DNA of 64,000 nt from IMG/VR virus record IMGVR_UViG_3300042890_004841, positions 1 through 64,000 of that record; one strand, given 5' to 3'. Source of the stretch: a virus. This document shows positions 24,824 through 33,445 of this stretch, in pieces. How positions within the stretch are numbered: position 1 is the first letter of the stretch; every line of letters starts with the position of its first letter. The notes under the pieces are model-generated. The model was not told the DNA's origin. It did not search any database and was given only the letters and a program-made list of their open reading frames with translations. The position numbers were made by a program, and so were the translations under genes.

Positions 24824-25310
24824 AAAATTCACATTAAAAGAATTTATGCATGCTCCACTACCATCTTTAACTGATCAAAGGAAAAAATTATATCGCCCTA
24901 CTAAACGTGAAGTTAAACATTTTTATAAACTAATTAACCAAGATATATTTAAAAATAAGTTAACAATGCCAACTATTGAATTAGTCTCACATAGAAAATA
25001 TTTGGGATTGTGTCAAGGAAAAAATAGATGGGGTAAACCTTATGATACAGGTTCATACTGTACAATAAAATTAATAGACAAATTTTACTGTAGACAATGG
25101 TTTATTACAACTTTGGCGCACGAGATGGTTCATCAATACCAATGGGATATACTTAGTGGAAAACGAAGGAAACAAGGTAAAAGCCCTATTATGAGTCACG
25201 GACCTTCATTTTATGTATGGAAAACCAAATTAAACAAATTTTCCATACCATTAAAAAAACACTTTAAATTACATAAATGGTTTCAATATCAACAATTGGA
25301 TAAATGCTAG
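24813..25310 (+). CDS. SprT-like zinc metalloprotease
   Basis: 165 residues. The zinc site is HEMVH (103-107) with a third ligand probably H129 in SHGPSFYVW, the layout of SprT/Spartan proteases. Basic overall (many Lys and Arg), which suits DNA or nucleoprotein binding. Spartan-type enzymes cut proteins crosslinked to DNA; whether phage SprT does so is unknown. Overlaps the oxygenase gene end, so translation is coupled. Confidence 0.85.
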   Translation: MSLKKFTLKEFMHAPLPSLTDQRKKLYRPTKREVKHFYKLINQDIFKNKLTMPTIELVSHRKYLGLCQGKNRWGKPYDTGSYCTIKLIDKFYCRQWFITTLAHEMVHQYQWDILSGKRRKQGKSPIMSHGPSFYVWKTKLNKFSIPLKKHFKLHKWFQYQQLDKC

Positions 25311-25338
25311 TTGTATTTTACAAAAACTAAGTTATAAT
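25311..25338 (+). promoter_or_regulatory. Possible sigma70-type promoter
   Basis: TTGTAT (25311-25316), 16-nt spacer, TATAAT (25333-25338). The next ATG is only 6 bases after the -10, which would give a leaderless or internal transcript, so this is weaker than the other promoters here. Confidence 0.4.
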
Positions 25339-25343
25339 GCCCT

Positions 25344-25823
25344 ATGTCTAACGATAAAAAACCCAATAGTATGAAGGGACGAACTAGCTTTGATGCTAAT
25401 GTGGCAGGTTTACCTGCAATTTTTATCAATAGAAACATAACAGAATATCCTGTTGAGGTAAGTGCGCCAAAGTTTGATCTTGTACCAATTCAACAACAAA
25501 AAGATGTTATGTTAAATGTGGCAAGGTTGCATGCCCAACAAGAATATGATAGGATTATGCAACTTGTAAATGTTTTACAAGATCAAGCAGCACAAATTAA
25601 ACGTAGGTTAGATATTACAGATTGGGTACATGCAGCAGAATATAAGTTTCAAATAGCACATGGTCAAACTTATTGGTTATTATTTGATCATAAAATTAAT
25701 GGAACCCGTTTGTCGTTGCATGGACCTAACGATTGGAGTACAGGAGTACCCGAAAGTTATGAATATATAACCAAAGTTAAATGGTTAGGTGATTATACTT
25801 GGATAGAAGTCGAAGGAGATTAA
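25344..25823 (+). CDS. DUF2452-like protein
   Basis: 159 residues. The middle to end (ARLHAQQEYDRIMQLVNVLQ, then QAAQIKRRLDITDWVHAAEY and KFQIAHGQTYWLLFD) agrees with DUF2452: long helix, RR-x-x-h-T-x-x-V-x-x-A segment and Y-x-L-Y/F. Bacterial members have no known activity. The clpP gene follows directly, so it may be co-expressed with the protease. Confidence 0.7.
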   Translation: MSNDKKPNSMKGRTSFDANVAGLPAIFINRNITEYPVEVSAPKFDLVPIQQQKDVMLNVARLHAQQEYDRIMQLVNVLQDQAAQIKRRLDITDWVHAAEYKFQIAHGQTYWLLFDHKINGTRLSLHGPNDWSTGVPESYEYITKVKWLGDYTWIEVEGD

Positions 25824-26423
25824 ATGAGTCTTGTCCCCATAGTAGTAGAGCAAACAAGTCGTGGCGAACGTAGCTATGACATTTATAGCAGATTGTTACG
25901 TGATCGAGTAGTTATTCTTAATGGCGAAGTAAATCATGTTACTGCCAACCTCATTGTTGCACAGTTGCTATTTTTAGAAAGTGAAGATAGTGATAAAGAT
26001 ATTAGTTTTTACATCAACAGCCCAGGCGGTTCCGTCACCGATGGCATGAGTATTTACGATACTATGCAATTTATTAAACCTGATGTATCTACTATCGTCA
26101 TGGGTCAAGCTTGTAGTATGGGTTCTTTTTTAGCCCAAGCAGGTGCTTCAGGTAAAAGATATATCTTGCCTCATGCTAGACATATGATTCATCAACCAAG
26201 TGGTGGCGCACGTGGTATGGCAAGTGATATGGAAATTTCATTGAAAGAAATTTTAAAAATTAAACACTTGCTTACTGAACTTTATGTCAAACATAATACT
26301 GCCAATAAAACATATAATGATTTTAAAAACGATATGGATCGTGACAAGTATATGTCTGCTGAAGAAGCAGTAGCGTATGGTTTAGCTGATAAAGTTATTT
26401 CTAAACGAGAACAAAATGTCTAA
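25824..26423 (+). CDS. clpP: ClpP, ATP-dependent protease proteolytic subunit
   Basis: 199 residues, close to E. coli ClpP without its propeptide. The catalytic triad is S98 (QACSMGS), H123 (RHMIHQP) and D172 (KNDMDRDK). INSPGG (65-69) and the head-domain handle helix are in place. Hydrophobic pockets for the ClpX IGF loop should be present, but cannot be verified by reading. With the phage ClpX it could form a complete protease, or mix with host subunits. GGAG 6 nt upstream; overlaps the next gene by 8 bases. Confidence 0.95.
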   Translation: MSLVPIVVEQTSRGERSYDIYSRLLRDRVVILNGEVNHVTANLIVAQLLFLESEDSDKDISFYINSPGGSVTDGMSIYDTMQFIKPDVSTIVMGQACSMGSFLAQAGASGKRYILPHARHMIHQPSGGARGMASDMEISLKEILKIKHLLTELYVKHNTANKTYNDFKNDMDRDKYMSAEEAVAYGLADKVISKREQNV

Positions 26424-27474
26424 TACGCTTACATCAAGTGTTATTGTAGATGATATGGTGAAAGCAGTAAGCACTGCTTTTGATTATGAATTTACAGGCA
26501 TATCTACTTTTACTGTGCCACAATTTGAATTGCCAAGTGATTATCAAATTGGGTTGATTGTCGGTCCAAGCGGTAGCGGAAAATCAAGCATACTGAAAAC
26601 AATTGGACAAATTGATACACCACAATGGGATGAAAACAAAGCCATTTGTAGTCATTTTAGTAGACTTGATGAATTACATGCAGTTGGTTTAAATAGTATT
26701 CCTACATTATGTAGACCGTATCATGTGTGCAGCAATGGTGAACAGCATCGTGCTGATATGGCAAGACAACTTAAAAGCGGTGCTGTTATTGATGAATTTA
26801 CTAGTGTGGTTGATCGTAATGTAGCAAAAAGTTTAAGCAACGCAATAAACCGCTATATTAGAGAAGAAGGTTTACAACATGTAACTTTTGCAACATGTCA
26901 TTATGATATTGTTGAGTGGCTTCGTCCTGATTGGGTATTTGATACCGCAACGGGCGAACTCACAAGGGGGTTACTTCGGCAACGTCCAACAATCACTATG
27001 GAAATCATACCTGCTGACCGTAGATTGTGGACAGCCTTCGCTCCGCATCACTATTTAAGTGGTAGCATGAACAAATCATCTAAATGTTGGGCAGCAGTAT
27101 GGAATGATGTTATAATAGGTTTTGGTGCAGTATTGCCACAGCCAAGTGGTACACTAAAAAATGCGTACCGTGGTCATCGTACAGTAATCTTACCTGACTT
27201 TCAAGGATTAGGAATTGGTGTGAGATTTAGTGATGCAATAGCTAAAATGCATGTTGACCAAGGTAAACGTTACTTTAGTAAAACAGCTAATCCAAGAATG
27301 GGTGGATATAGAGACAACTCTCCTCTATGGAAACCAACAAGCAAGAATAGAATGAAACGAAAAGATTATTTGTTAAGTGGTACACAGCATGATAATCAAA
27401 TGCTTTCCGTTGAATCCTTACTTGCACATGCTAATAGAGAGTGTTGGTCACATGAATATATAGGAGAAAAATGA
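26416..27474 (+). CDS. ABC-type ATPase fused to GNAT acetyltransferase domain (COG2401-like)
   Basis: 352 residues. N-terminal ATPase: Walker A GPSGSGKS (50-57), a signature-like [13 protein letters not shown], and Walker [10 protein letters not shown]-terminal GNAT: a strand then [18 protein letters not shown], the acetyl-CoA loop being QGLGIG. This domain order is that of COG2401, found in bacteria and phages without a settled role. A soluble ABC ATPase points to nucleic-acid or RNA work rather than transport. Translationally coupled to clpP. Confidence 0.85.
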   Translation: MSNTLTSSVIVDDMVKAVSTAFDYEFTGISTFTVPQFELPSDYQIGLIVGPSGSGKSSILKTIGQIDTPQWDENKAICSHFSRLDELHAVGLNSIPTLCRPYHVCSNGEQHRADMARQLKSGAVIDEFTSVVDRNVAKSLSNAINRYIREEGLQHVTFATCHYDIVEWLRPDWVFDTATGELTRGLLRQRPTITMEIIPADRRLWTAFAPHHYLSGSMNKSSKCWAAVWNDVIIGFGAVLPQPSGTLKNAYRGHRTVILPDFQGLGIGVRFSDAIAKMHVDQGKRYFSKTANPRMGGYRDNSPLWKPTSKNRMKRKDYLLSGTQHDNQMLSVESLLAHANRECWSHEYIGEK

Positions 27475-28013
27475 TGACTATGCAACTAGAAGATGATCAA
27501 TTAGAGCGACTTGAAAAATTACTTCAACATGTTGTTGATGACATGTTTTTCCCTAATGATTACCATGGTTGGGAACGTGGTACAGACTACAGCGATACTC
27601 CAGGCATTAAATGCATCTTTGAACAATACGGTGATTTAGAAACTGAAGATGAAAATGGGGAATATGTTTATGAAGAAGGTGGAAATAAAGATATGCGTTG
27701 TTATGCAATTTTTATCCACAAAGATAGCAAAGAAGGTGAATTTCCTGAGCATGAAACTGCTTGGAATTTAATTAGGCATCGTCCAAAAGAAGAAGTTTGT
27801 ATCTTTGCTTGGCATGATGTACAAAATGCATCGTGGGAATTTGTCAATACTTATGATTTAGATAGTGAAATGGGCGAAGATGTTCTAATGGATGTAGTAG
27901 ATTATATTTTAGAAGAGTATTACCCTGATTATAATGAAGATGAAGATGACACTGTACAAGAACCTGCTGCACATGACCCCAATTCATGGCCTTTTGGAAC
28001 AGTCAAAAAATAA
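27471..28013 (+). CDS. Hypothetical acidic protein (180 aa)
   Basis: Starts [18 protein letters not shown] (or 3 bases later), with AGGAG upstream and an overlap with the preceding stop. Contains W-E-R-G-T-D-Y-S-D-T and a C-terminal helical acid-rich end with DPNSWPFG. Not recognised. Immediately followed by the first dispersed member of the LRW family. Confidence 0.65.
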   Translation: MMTMQLEDDQLERLEKLLQHVVDDMFFPNDYHGWERGTDYSDTPGIKCIFEQYGDLETEDENGEYVYEEGGNKDMRCYAIFIHKDSKEGEFPEHETAWNLIRHRPKEEVCIFAWHDVQNASWEFVNTYDLDSEMGEDVLMDVVDYILEEYYPDYNEDEDDTVQEPAAHDPNSWPFGTVKK

Positions 28014-28014
28014 A

Positions 28015-28806
28015 ATGATGAATCAAAAAGTTTACAATAAACTAAAAAAGTTTATTGAGCTATATGGTTTGCCAAAAGAAATTGGTGTATCAGGATGGAT
28101 TTCTGAAACATCACAATGGACATATAACAATCAAGTAATAGGTTCTTCAACAGAAGAATCTAAAGGTTGGATTTTTGTAAATCCTAATACTACTTCGTTA
28201 AACCAATTACAATATAAAAATTATTGGGATATAGATTCTGTGTGTGGCATAGTAGAATCTATATGTCTTAATAATACGATGGATAAAGATCTACTTTTTA
28301 TAGTCAATGACCGTGAATTTATTATTGATTTAAATAATGAAGATGCAGATGGCAAAGGTTGGGATTGGTTATGTGATACAGAAGATCTAGAAACTATTGT
28401 TAGAAAATTAAAAGGTTTTCCTATACATCCCGACGAGGATGGTTATGATGATTTTGATTTAGATCCTATGGATTTTTTGTGGTCTGAGTGCGAAGAAGAT
28501 ATTGTTGAAGTGTCTTATTCTTTACCCTATCATACTTGTTTTCTAACATGGGAAAATGGTGCATCCATACAAGTTGAAGAACGTAAAGCTAAATTACATA
28601 TTAAAAAAATAGAAGCACCACTTAAAAAGCATTACGTTTTTATTAGTTTACCCAATAGAGAATATTTTGATGATATTGAGGAGTGGTGTAAATCTAACAA
28701 TTTAGAGTATGAACTTTTATGTAAACCTGAAACTTTTGGTACAGTAGGATTTGGTTTTGTTGATGAGGAAAAAGCAACACTCTTTAGTTTGAAGTGGATG
28801 ACCTAA
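28015..28806 (+). CDS. Two-part protein with C-terminal LRW-family domain
   Basis: 263 residues. The N-terminal ~200 residues are an acidic alpha/beta domain I do not recognise. The last ~60 residues have the family layout found in the 37-45 kb array: strand YVFISLPN, helix DDIEEWCKSN, strand GFGFVDEEK, then ATLFSLKWMT. This shows the small domain can be the tail of a bigger protein. A promoter and another family member follow. ATGATG start; both frames agree. Confidence 0.7.
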   Translation: MMNQKVYNKLKKFIELYGLPKEIGVSGWISETSQWTYNNQVIGSSTEESKGWIFVNPNTTSLNQLQYKNYWDIDSVCGIVESICLNNTMDKDLLFIVNDREFIIDLNNEDADGKGWDWLCDTEDLETIVRKLKGFPIHPDEDGYDDFDLDPMDFLWSECEEDIVEVSYSLPYHTCFLTWENGASIQVEERKAKLHIKKIEAPLKKHYVFISLPNREYFDDIEEWCKSNNLEYELLCKPETFGTVGFGFVDEEKATLFSLKWMT

Positions 28807-28813
28807 GTATACC

Positions 28814-28842
28814 TTGACTTTTGGTAAATAGTTATGTATATT
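28814..28842 (+). promoter_or_regulatory. Sigma70-type promoter
   Basis: TTGACT (28814-28819), 17-nt spacer, TATATT (28837-28842). Drives the gene at 28878. Confidence 0.7.
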
Positions 28843-28877
28843 CTATGTACCAAATTAATAAATCAGGTATTACTTAT

Positions 28878-29054
28878 ATGCACAATGCTAAAATTGTTGT
28901 TTATAATCGAGATCATATACATGAAATTTTAAATTGGTTAAAACAATACTGCAAAGGTCAATATACTTGGAAACAAGGACATAAAATAAATGAACGTGTT
29001 GTATCTTTCCAACACGAATGTGATCTAGTGAATTTTACCCTATATTGGGTTTGA
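28878..29054 (+). CDS. LRW-family small protein, dispersed copy
   Basis: 58 residues from MHNAKIVVYN. An upstream ATG at 28845 would precede the expected transcription start, so 28878 is preferred. The family layout is complete: strand KIVVYN, helix IHEILNWLKQYCKGQ, strand VVSFQHE, then CDLVNFTLYWV. The stop TGA is part of the next -35 box. A free-standing member outside the main array. Confidence 0.65.
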   Translation: MHNAKIVVYNRDHIHEILNWLKQYCKGQYTWKQGHKINERVVSFQHECDLVNFTLYWV

Positions 29055-29079
29055 CAATTCATAACACTTATCGTATACT
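29051..29079 (+). promoter_or_regulatory. Sigma70-type promoter overlapping a stop codon
   Basis: TTGACA (29051-29056) includes the upstream TGA; 17-nt spacer; TATACT (29074-29079). Drives 29106 and the large gene after it. Confidence 0.82.
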
Positions 29080-29105
29080 GACCTTGTCATAACACAGGAG
29101 GTTGT

Positions 29106-29321
29106 ATGGGTTACAAAATTCTTCCCGCAATTCCCGCTCGTTACACTAAACTAAAAGGTCTTGAAGGACCTTTTCTTTACGAAACAGGTAAAGTGTTGTA
29201 TTATGATCCTATTGTAGGTCAATACTATGATCGTGATACAGACTTGTACCTTGAACAAGAAGAAGCTGACTTTCACGTTTTTTATGGTGTACGTAATACT
29301 TTGTCTATATTGAGCGCATAA
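29106..29321 (+). CDS. Hypothetical protein (71 aa)
   Basis: MGYKILPAIPARYTKLKGLE, followed by LYYDPIVGQYYDRDTDLYL, a beta-turn-rich piece. A perfect AGGAGG site lies 4 nt before the ATG, implying strong translation. Stop shares one base with the next ATG. It may be a partner of the large exported-type protein downstream. Confidence 0.65.
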   Translation: MGYKILPAIPARYTKLKGLEGPFLYETGKVLYYDPIVGQYYDRDTDLYLEQEEADFHVFYGVRNTLSILSA

Positions 29322-31183
29322 TGCTACCACCTATCAACTCTTATGCATACGTTATTGCACCTCTTGAATGGACACCACGAGGTGTAAAAGGTTTGATTGA
29401 TGATCTCGCTAAAACACCTTTTGACATGGTGATATTTGGCAACATTTTTAACCTTGCACCAAACATAATTCATTCTGCTGAGCAACCATTAGCAGATAAA
29501 ATTATTATAGGTTATCTTGACATAGCTGCTAGTACAGCACTTGTAACGAACAAATATGTTGGTGCAAAAACCTTAGATCAAATACCAAGTTATTTTGGCA
29601 AACCTCAATCAGGTTTTATTAAACCAAATCCTGTACAAAATTTGTACACTGTAAAGTATTGGGTTCCTGAATGGTTTGATATTATTAAAAAGCAAATTGA
29701 TGATCAAATTGCTGCAGGTTATGATGGGTTATTTTTGGATGAAGTAACAGGAGACAGTCATTGGTATAGTACTAACAGAGCAGGTAATGAATACTACCCT
29801 AATGCCACGTACGAAATGGCAAATCTTATTAGAAAAATTCATAGCTATATTAGTTCCAAAAATTTATCTAAACCGTTTTATTTGATTGGTAACAACACTG
29901 ACCGTATTTTTGGTCAACATCCTGACCTAGTCAAATTGTTTGATCAATCAATGCGTGAAAGTATACATTATAACCAATCTGCACAAAATGGGGCAGTATC
30001 AGTTGCTGATCCAAACTCAACTAATGTTTTTAACTATATTAAACGAACATATGGTGAACAAAACATTCTAGTCAATGACTACCCACCGTTAAGTTCCGTT
30101 GATACTATAGTTCCTATACTTAAAAAATATAACATTGAAGGATGGGTACCAAGCTTACAAAAAGCTTTCCAAGATACAAACTTATTGCTGACAGGACCGT
30201 TTATCATTCAAGCAAACAATGTTGAACCCGTAGTAAGTGGTGCTAATTTTGCTACCAATTACTTATTAAGTGGCGAATATGGCGGATCTACCCTTAATGG
30301 TGGTGATACTACTAACTATTATGTATTAACTAATCAGTCCACTGTAAATGGTGGTAATAGTCAAGATACTATATATGTATGGAATACAAAACCTACAATT
30401 TCCAACAATGTTATTAATGGTAACGGCGGATTAGACAAAGTAATTTATGAAACTGTATTCTCTAATGTATTATTTAAGCTAGAAAAAGGTGGAGTGGTTT
30501 CTTTAAAATCAGATGTACTACGATTAAATGATACCTTAAGTGAGATTGAAACTATACAATTTACTGATAAAAAGATTAATTTAAAGTCTTTAGCACATGA
30601 ATCATATAGTGACATTCCTGAAATGTTGTATCAAATGTTAGTATCAGTGTTTGATATTGCGCCTGGGGTGGTGTATATGAATGAATTGGCTAGTGCATAT
30701 CGTTGGTGGTCAAAAACGTTAACACCAAAAGAAACTATTGAGAAAATAGTTGAAGTATTAAGTACTAAACCATTTTTTACTAATGTATATCCAAGTAATA
30801 TGACAGACAGGACATTTGCTTTTAGGTTGATTTATGACTTTATAGAAAATTCAGTAAGCACTGACGTGCGTGATGCAGTAATAGCAGATGTGGAAGCAGC
30901 ATTAAAAGTGGGTTGGTCTAGAGCAAAAATTATCTCACAGGTAATTTACAATATTTCTCAAATGTCAACTGATCATTCTGTATTTGGTAGTACAGTAAAA
31001 TTAATTCAAAATGAAACTAAAGTGGCAAAATGCTATACTGAGTATTTTGACCAAAGTACTACCAATTTTAATATATTGGGTGGTCTTATGGACATTGTAA
31101 ATCATCAAACTAAGGTTGATACTGAAGAAGATTTGATACAGTTTGTAGGTACTTTTATACTTAACATTGATGGGGGGTTATAA
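29321..31183 (+). CDS. GH114-like glycosidase domain joined to DUF4214-like repeats
   Basis: 620 residues. Residues ~5-285 look like a TIM barrel of the GH114/TM1410 type: APLEWTP, GYLDIA, then GYDGLFLDEVTGD with the acid pair D140-E141 and a later NNTDRIF strand. Residues ~290-410 are beta-rich with GG-N turns. Residues ~430-560 have helix repeats like DUF4214 (YQMLVSVFDIAPGVVYMNEL, IISQVIYNIS). GH114 enzymes act on galactosaminide-type polysaccharides, so a surface-polysaccharide depolymerase is a reasonable idea. No signal peptide is visible, so it is likely a virion or lysis-released protein. Confidence 0.65.
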   Translation: MLPPINSYAYVIAPLEWTPRGVKGLIDDLAKTPFDMVIFGNIFNLAPNIIHSAEQPLADKIIIGYLDIAASTALVTNKYVGAKTLDQIPSYFGKPQSGFIKPNPVQNLYTVKYWVPEWFDIIKKQIDDQIAAGYDGLFLDEVTGDSHWYSTNRAGNEYYPNATYEMANLIRKIHSYISSKNLSKPFYLIGNNTDRIFGQHPDLVKLFDQSMRESIHYNQSAQNGAVSVADPNSTNVFNYIKRTYGEQNILVNDYPPLSSVDTIVPILKKYNIEGWVPSLQKAFQDTNLLLTGPFIIQANNVEPVVSGANFATNYLLSGEYGGSTLNGGDTTNYYVLTNQSTVNGGNSQDTIYVWNTKPTISNNVINGNGGLDKVIYETVFSNVLFKLEKGGVVSLKSDVLRLNDTLSEIETIQFTDKKINLKSLAHESYSDIPEMLYQMLVSVFDIAPGVVYMNELASAYRWWSKTLTPKETIEKIVEVLSTKPFFTNVYPSNMTDRTFAFRLIYDFIENSVSTDVRDAVIADVEAALKVGWSRAKIISQVIYNISQMSTDHSVFGSTVKLIQNETKVAKCYTEYFDQSTTNFNILGGLMDIVNHQTKVDTEEDLIQFVGTFILNIDGGL

Positions 31184-31184
31184 T

Positions 31185-31349
31185 ATGGTAAGAGGTTTTT
31201 TCCTTGCATTTGGCTTTATTTTTGGAAATATTGCAGGTACAATGTACAAAGATCAAAAATTTATGTTAGAATGTGATGTAGCGCAAAGTGTTGCTATACG
31301 CAGTAATGTTTATGAATGTAAGAAAACCCGTTTGAAAAATGAAGTTTAA
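31185..31349 (+). CDS. Small membrane-anchored protein (54 aa)
   Basis: MVRGFFLAFGFIFGNIAGTM is a short hydrophobic anchor; the rest is polar with two Cys. The ATG begins 1 base after the upstream stop, inside GGGGGG..TAATATGG context. Unknown function. Confidence 0.6.
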   Translation: MVRGFFLAFGFIFGNIAGTMYKDQKFMLECDVAQSVAIRSNVYECKKTRLKNEV

Positions 31350-31371
31350 ACGTTTTAATTCGGAGCACATT

Positions 31372-31782
31372 ATGGGATTAGATCAGTACGCATATGTAGC
31401 TGCACAAGCAGGTGATTATGATTCATACTTTGAAAACAATAACGTGGGTAAACCACGGGAATTAGCCTATTGGCGTAAACACCCTAATTTGCAAGGTTGG
31501 ATGGAGCAGCTTTGGTTAAAAAAGGGTGGAACACCTGATGAAAATTTTACAAGTTCATGGGGTTCAAGTTTTAATGGTATTGAACTTGAATTAACTTGGG
31601 AAGATTTAAATCAGTTAGAAAAAGATATTTTAAACAACGCTGTAGCATCCTTAAATACAGAGGGATTTTTCTTTGGTAGTCCAAAGGACGCTTACTATAG
31701 AAATCAAGACTTACAGTTTATAGCTGACGCTAAAGCTGAACTTATACTAGGGTTAAAAGTATTTTACAATTCAAGTTGGTGA
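31372..31782 (+). CDS. Conserved phage protein (136 aa)
   Basis: Start at MGLDQYAYVA with CGGAGCAC upstream (the longer frame overlaps the previous gene). The sequence ELAYWRKHPNLQGWMEQLW, a later ELELTWEDLNQLEKDI, GFFFG and the end GLKVFYNSSW is a well-conserved pattern in my memory of aquatic phage genomes. No enzymatic residues are obvious. Role unknown. Confidence 0.75.
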   Translation: MGLDQYAYVAAQAGDYDSYFENNNVGKPRELAYWRKHPNLQGWMEQLWLKKGGTPDENFTSSWGSSFNGIELELTWEDLNQLEKDILNNAVASLNTEGFFFGSPKDAYYRNQDLQFIADAKAELILGLKVFYNSSW

Positions 31783-31783
31783 T

Positions 31784-32374
31784 ATGTTTAAAGATTATAT
31801 GATTATAGATAATGCACTAGATGATCCCGATGAGCTAGTTTCATTAGCAAAAAGAATAAAGTTTCACTCATCAAAAGATATGCCATGCAAAAATATAAAT
31901 CTTTATGAAGATCATGAATATAATGAAAGATATGTTTCAGGTAATTGGCGTGGTTTTAGATCTAATCCACTATGGTTAACACACGAACAACTTAACAATA
32001 ATATATTGAAGCAACTGTTTAGTAAAATGTTTGTTAATGATCAAATTACTATTAAGTGGGATATAACTACACATTTGCACTATTTTCCTACAGGGTTGCC
32101 TGATGGTGAATTTTGGTGGCATCCTGATGGAGGGTGTTTTTGGGCAGGTGTACTATATTTAAACAAGAAACCAAAAAAAGATAGTGGCACTATGATAAGA
32201 ATGCCTGATGGTACTGAAACTATAATTGATAATGTTTACAATCGATTTATTGTGTACAATTCTAAGTTACTACATCGTCCACAAGCAGGGTTTGGTACTA
32301 ATACAAACAACTCACGTTTAACTTTAACGGTATTCTTTTATCGTTTAGATATTCAATCTATCGAAAATAATTGA
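31784..32374 (+). CDS. 2OG-Fe(II) oxygenase (DUF6445-like)
   Basis: 196 residues. Fe(II) ligands: H113-x-D115 (WWHPDGG) and distal H164 (LLHRPQ); R178 (NSRLTL) would hold 2-oxoglutarate. The barrel strands before and after (HLHYFPTG, FIVYNSKLLH) are consistent. Similar proteins are frequent in T4-like phages near structural genes, with unknown substrates. Starts 1 base after the upstream stop. Confidence 0.8.
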   Translation: MFKDYMIIDNALDDPDELVSLAKRIKFHSSKDMPCKNINLYEDHEYNERYVSGNWRGFRSNPLWLTHEQLNNNILKQLFSKMFVNDQITIKWDITTHLHYFPTGLPDGEFWWHPDGGCFWAGVLYLNKKPKKDSGTMIRMPDGTETIIDNVYNRFIVYNSKLLHRPQAGFGTNTNNSRLTLTVFFYRLDIQSIENN

Positions 32375-32388
32375 TTGTATAAAAAATA

Positions 32389-32592
32389 ATGATAGCATAC
32401 TCATACGGTATTCGGCTTGAAGCCGAATTCGATATTAATGATAGTCATAGTAAAAAAACAGGGTTAGAATTTAGTTACACTTATTATTGCGAGTTATGTA
32501 AAAAGCACCGTAACAAAATTTTAACTGATGATGAATATTATGATTGGGAAATACTAATGTACAAGTACGATTTAAATAGAAAGCATTTTTAA
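32389..32592 (+). CDS. Hypothetical protein (67 aa)
   Basis: 67 residues with a YCELCKKHRNK segment that may be half a zinc site, and a charged C-terminus. AAAAAATA lies before the ATG with no clear ribosome site. Not recognised. Confidence 0.55.
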   Translation: MIAYSYGIRLEAEFDINDSHSKKTGLEFSYTYYCELCKKHRNKILTDDEYYDWEILMYKYDLNRKHF

Positions 32593-32604
32593 TAAAGGAA
32601 TTTT

Positions 32605-33075
32605 ATGCAAAATATGGATAACTCTCTGACACCACGTCAGAAAAAAGCAAATGATCTATTGTCATTTGCTGAAGAAAGTGGTTTTGATATTGTAGTACGT
32701 GATCAAATTACAGGCGATGTATTTAAAAAAACTCGTAAAATTGACTATCAACCTATTAACCAACATGGAAAAGAAATTAGCGGAGGATATAAGTCAGGTA
32801 ATCCTTTATTAAGTCGCAATGAAAGGCGAAATTATGCTAGTCAAAAAATAGTTGAAGCACTAAAGAAAAAAGAATCAGGTGTGGTACAAATACCACTCGG
32901 TCCGTATACAGGTAGGCAGTTACAAGCATCAGTTTCTTCTTGGGTTTTGACTGATAGTAAGAAAAATAACTATAAAGCAAGCACACATATTAATAAACTT
33001 GAGCAAACGCTTGATGTAACGCTTATTTTCCCAACAAAAAATACATCACCTCAAGATGAATTATCTTTTGATTAA
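32605..33075 (+). CDS. Hypothetical protein (156 aa)
   Basis: MQNMDNSLTPRQKKANDLLS, then a basic stretch with NPLLSRNERRNYASQKIVEAL and a hydrophilic C-terminus ending DELSFD. AAAGGAAT upstream. The mix suggests a nucleic-acid-binding or structural accessory protein; not recognised. Confidence 0.65.
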   Translation: MQNMDNSLTPRQKKANDLLSFAEESGFDIVVRDQITGDVFKKTRKIDYQPINQHGKEISGGYKSGNPLLSRNERRNYASQKIVEALKKKESGVVQIPLGPYTGRQLQASVSSWVLTDSKKNNYKASTHINKLEQTLDVTLIFPTKNTSPQDELSFD

Positions 33076-33095
33076 TCAATAACACAACAAAGTAG

Positions 33096-33124
33096 TTGAC
33101 AAATTTATCTAAATTGACTATACT
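33096..33124 (+). promoter_or_regulatory. Sigma70-type promoter
   Basis: TTGACA (33096-33101), 17-nt spacer with TATCTAAATT, TATACT (33119-33124), then TCTATAGT. Conserved-spacer class. Drives 33154-33765. Confidence 0.87.
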
Positions 33125-33153
33125 ATGTCTATAGTGCTTAAAAGGAGATAGAA

Positions 33154-33432
33154 ATGAAGACTACTTTGACTGACACAATTTACACGGATCCAGGACACGG
33201 ATGGGTTAAAGTTCCACTCGCACGTTTAAGCAAGCTTGGAATATTAAATAAAATTACTTCTTATAGTTATATTCGTAACAAACACGCTTATTTAGAAGAA
33301 GATTGTGATTTTACTACTTATGTAAATGCCCTTAAAGCAATAGGGATTACTCCTAAGTTTAAAGAAGTGCATACAAACAAATATAGCAAAATTCGTAGCT
33401 ATTGTCACTTTCCATCGAATTATACAAAATAA
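33154..33432 (+). CDS. Conserved phage protein (92 aa)
   Basis: MKTTLTDTIYTDPGHGWVKV, then LARLSKLGI and NKHAYLEEDCDFTTYV. This pattern is widespread in phages and some plasmids and remains unnamed. AAGGAG 8 nt before the ATG. Probably alpha/beta. Head of a three-gene unit. Confidence 0.75.
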   Translation: MKTTLTDTIYTDPGHGWVKVPLARLSKLGILNKITSYSYIRNKHAYLEEDCDFTTYVNALKAIGITPKFKEVHTNKYSKIRSYCHFPSNYTK

Positions 33433-33445
33433 TGGTGAGGATTTT

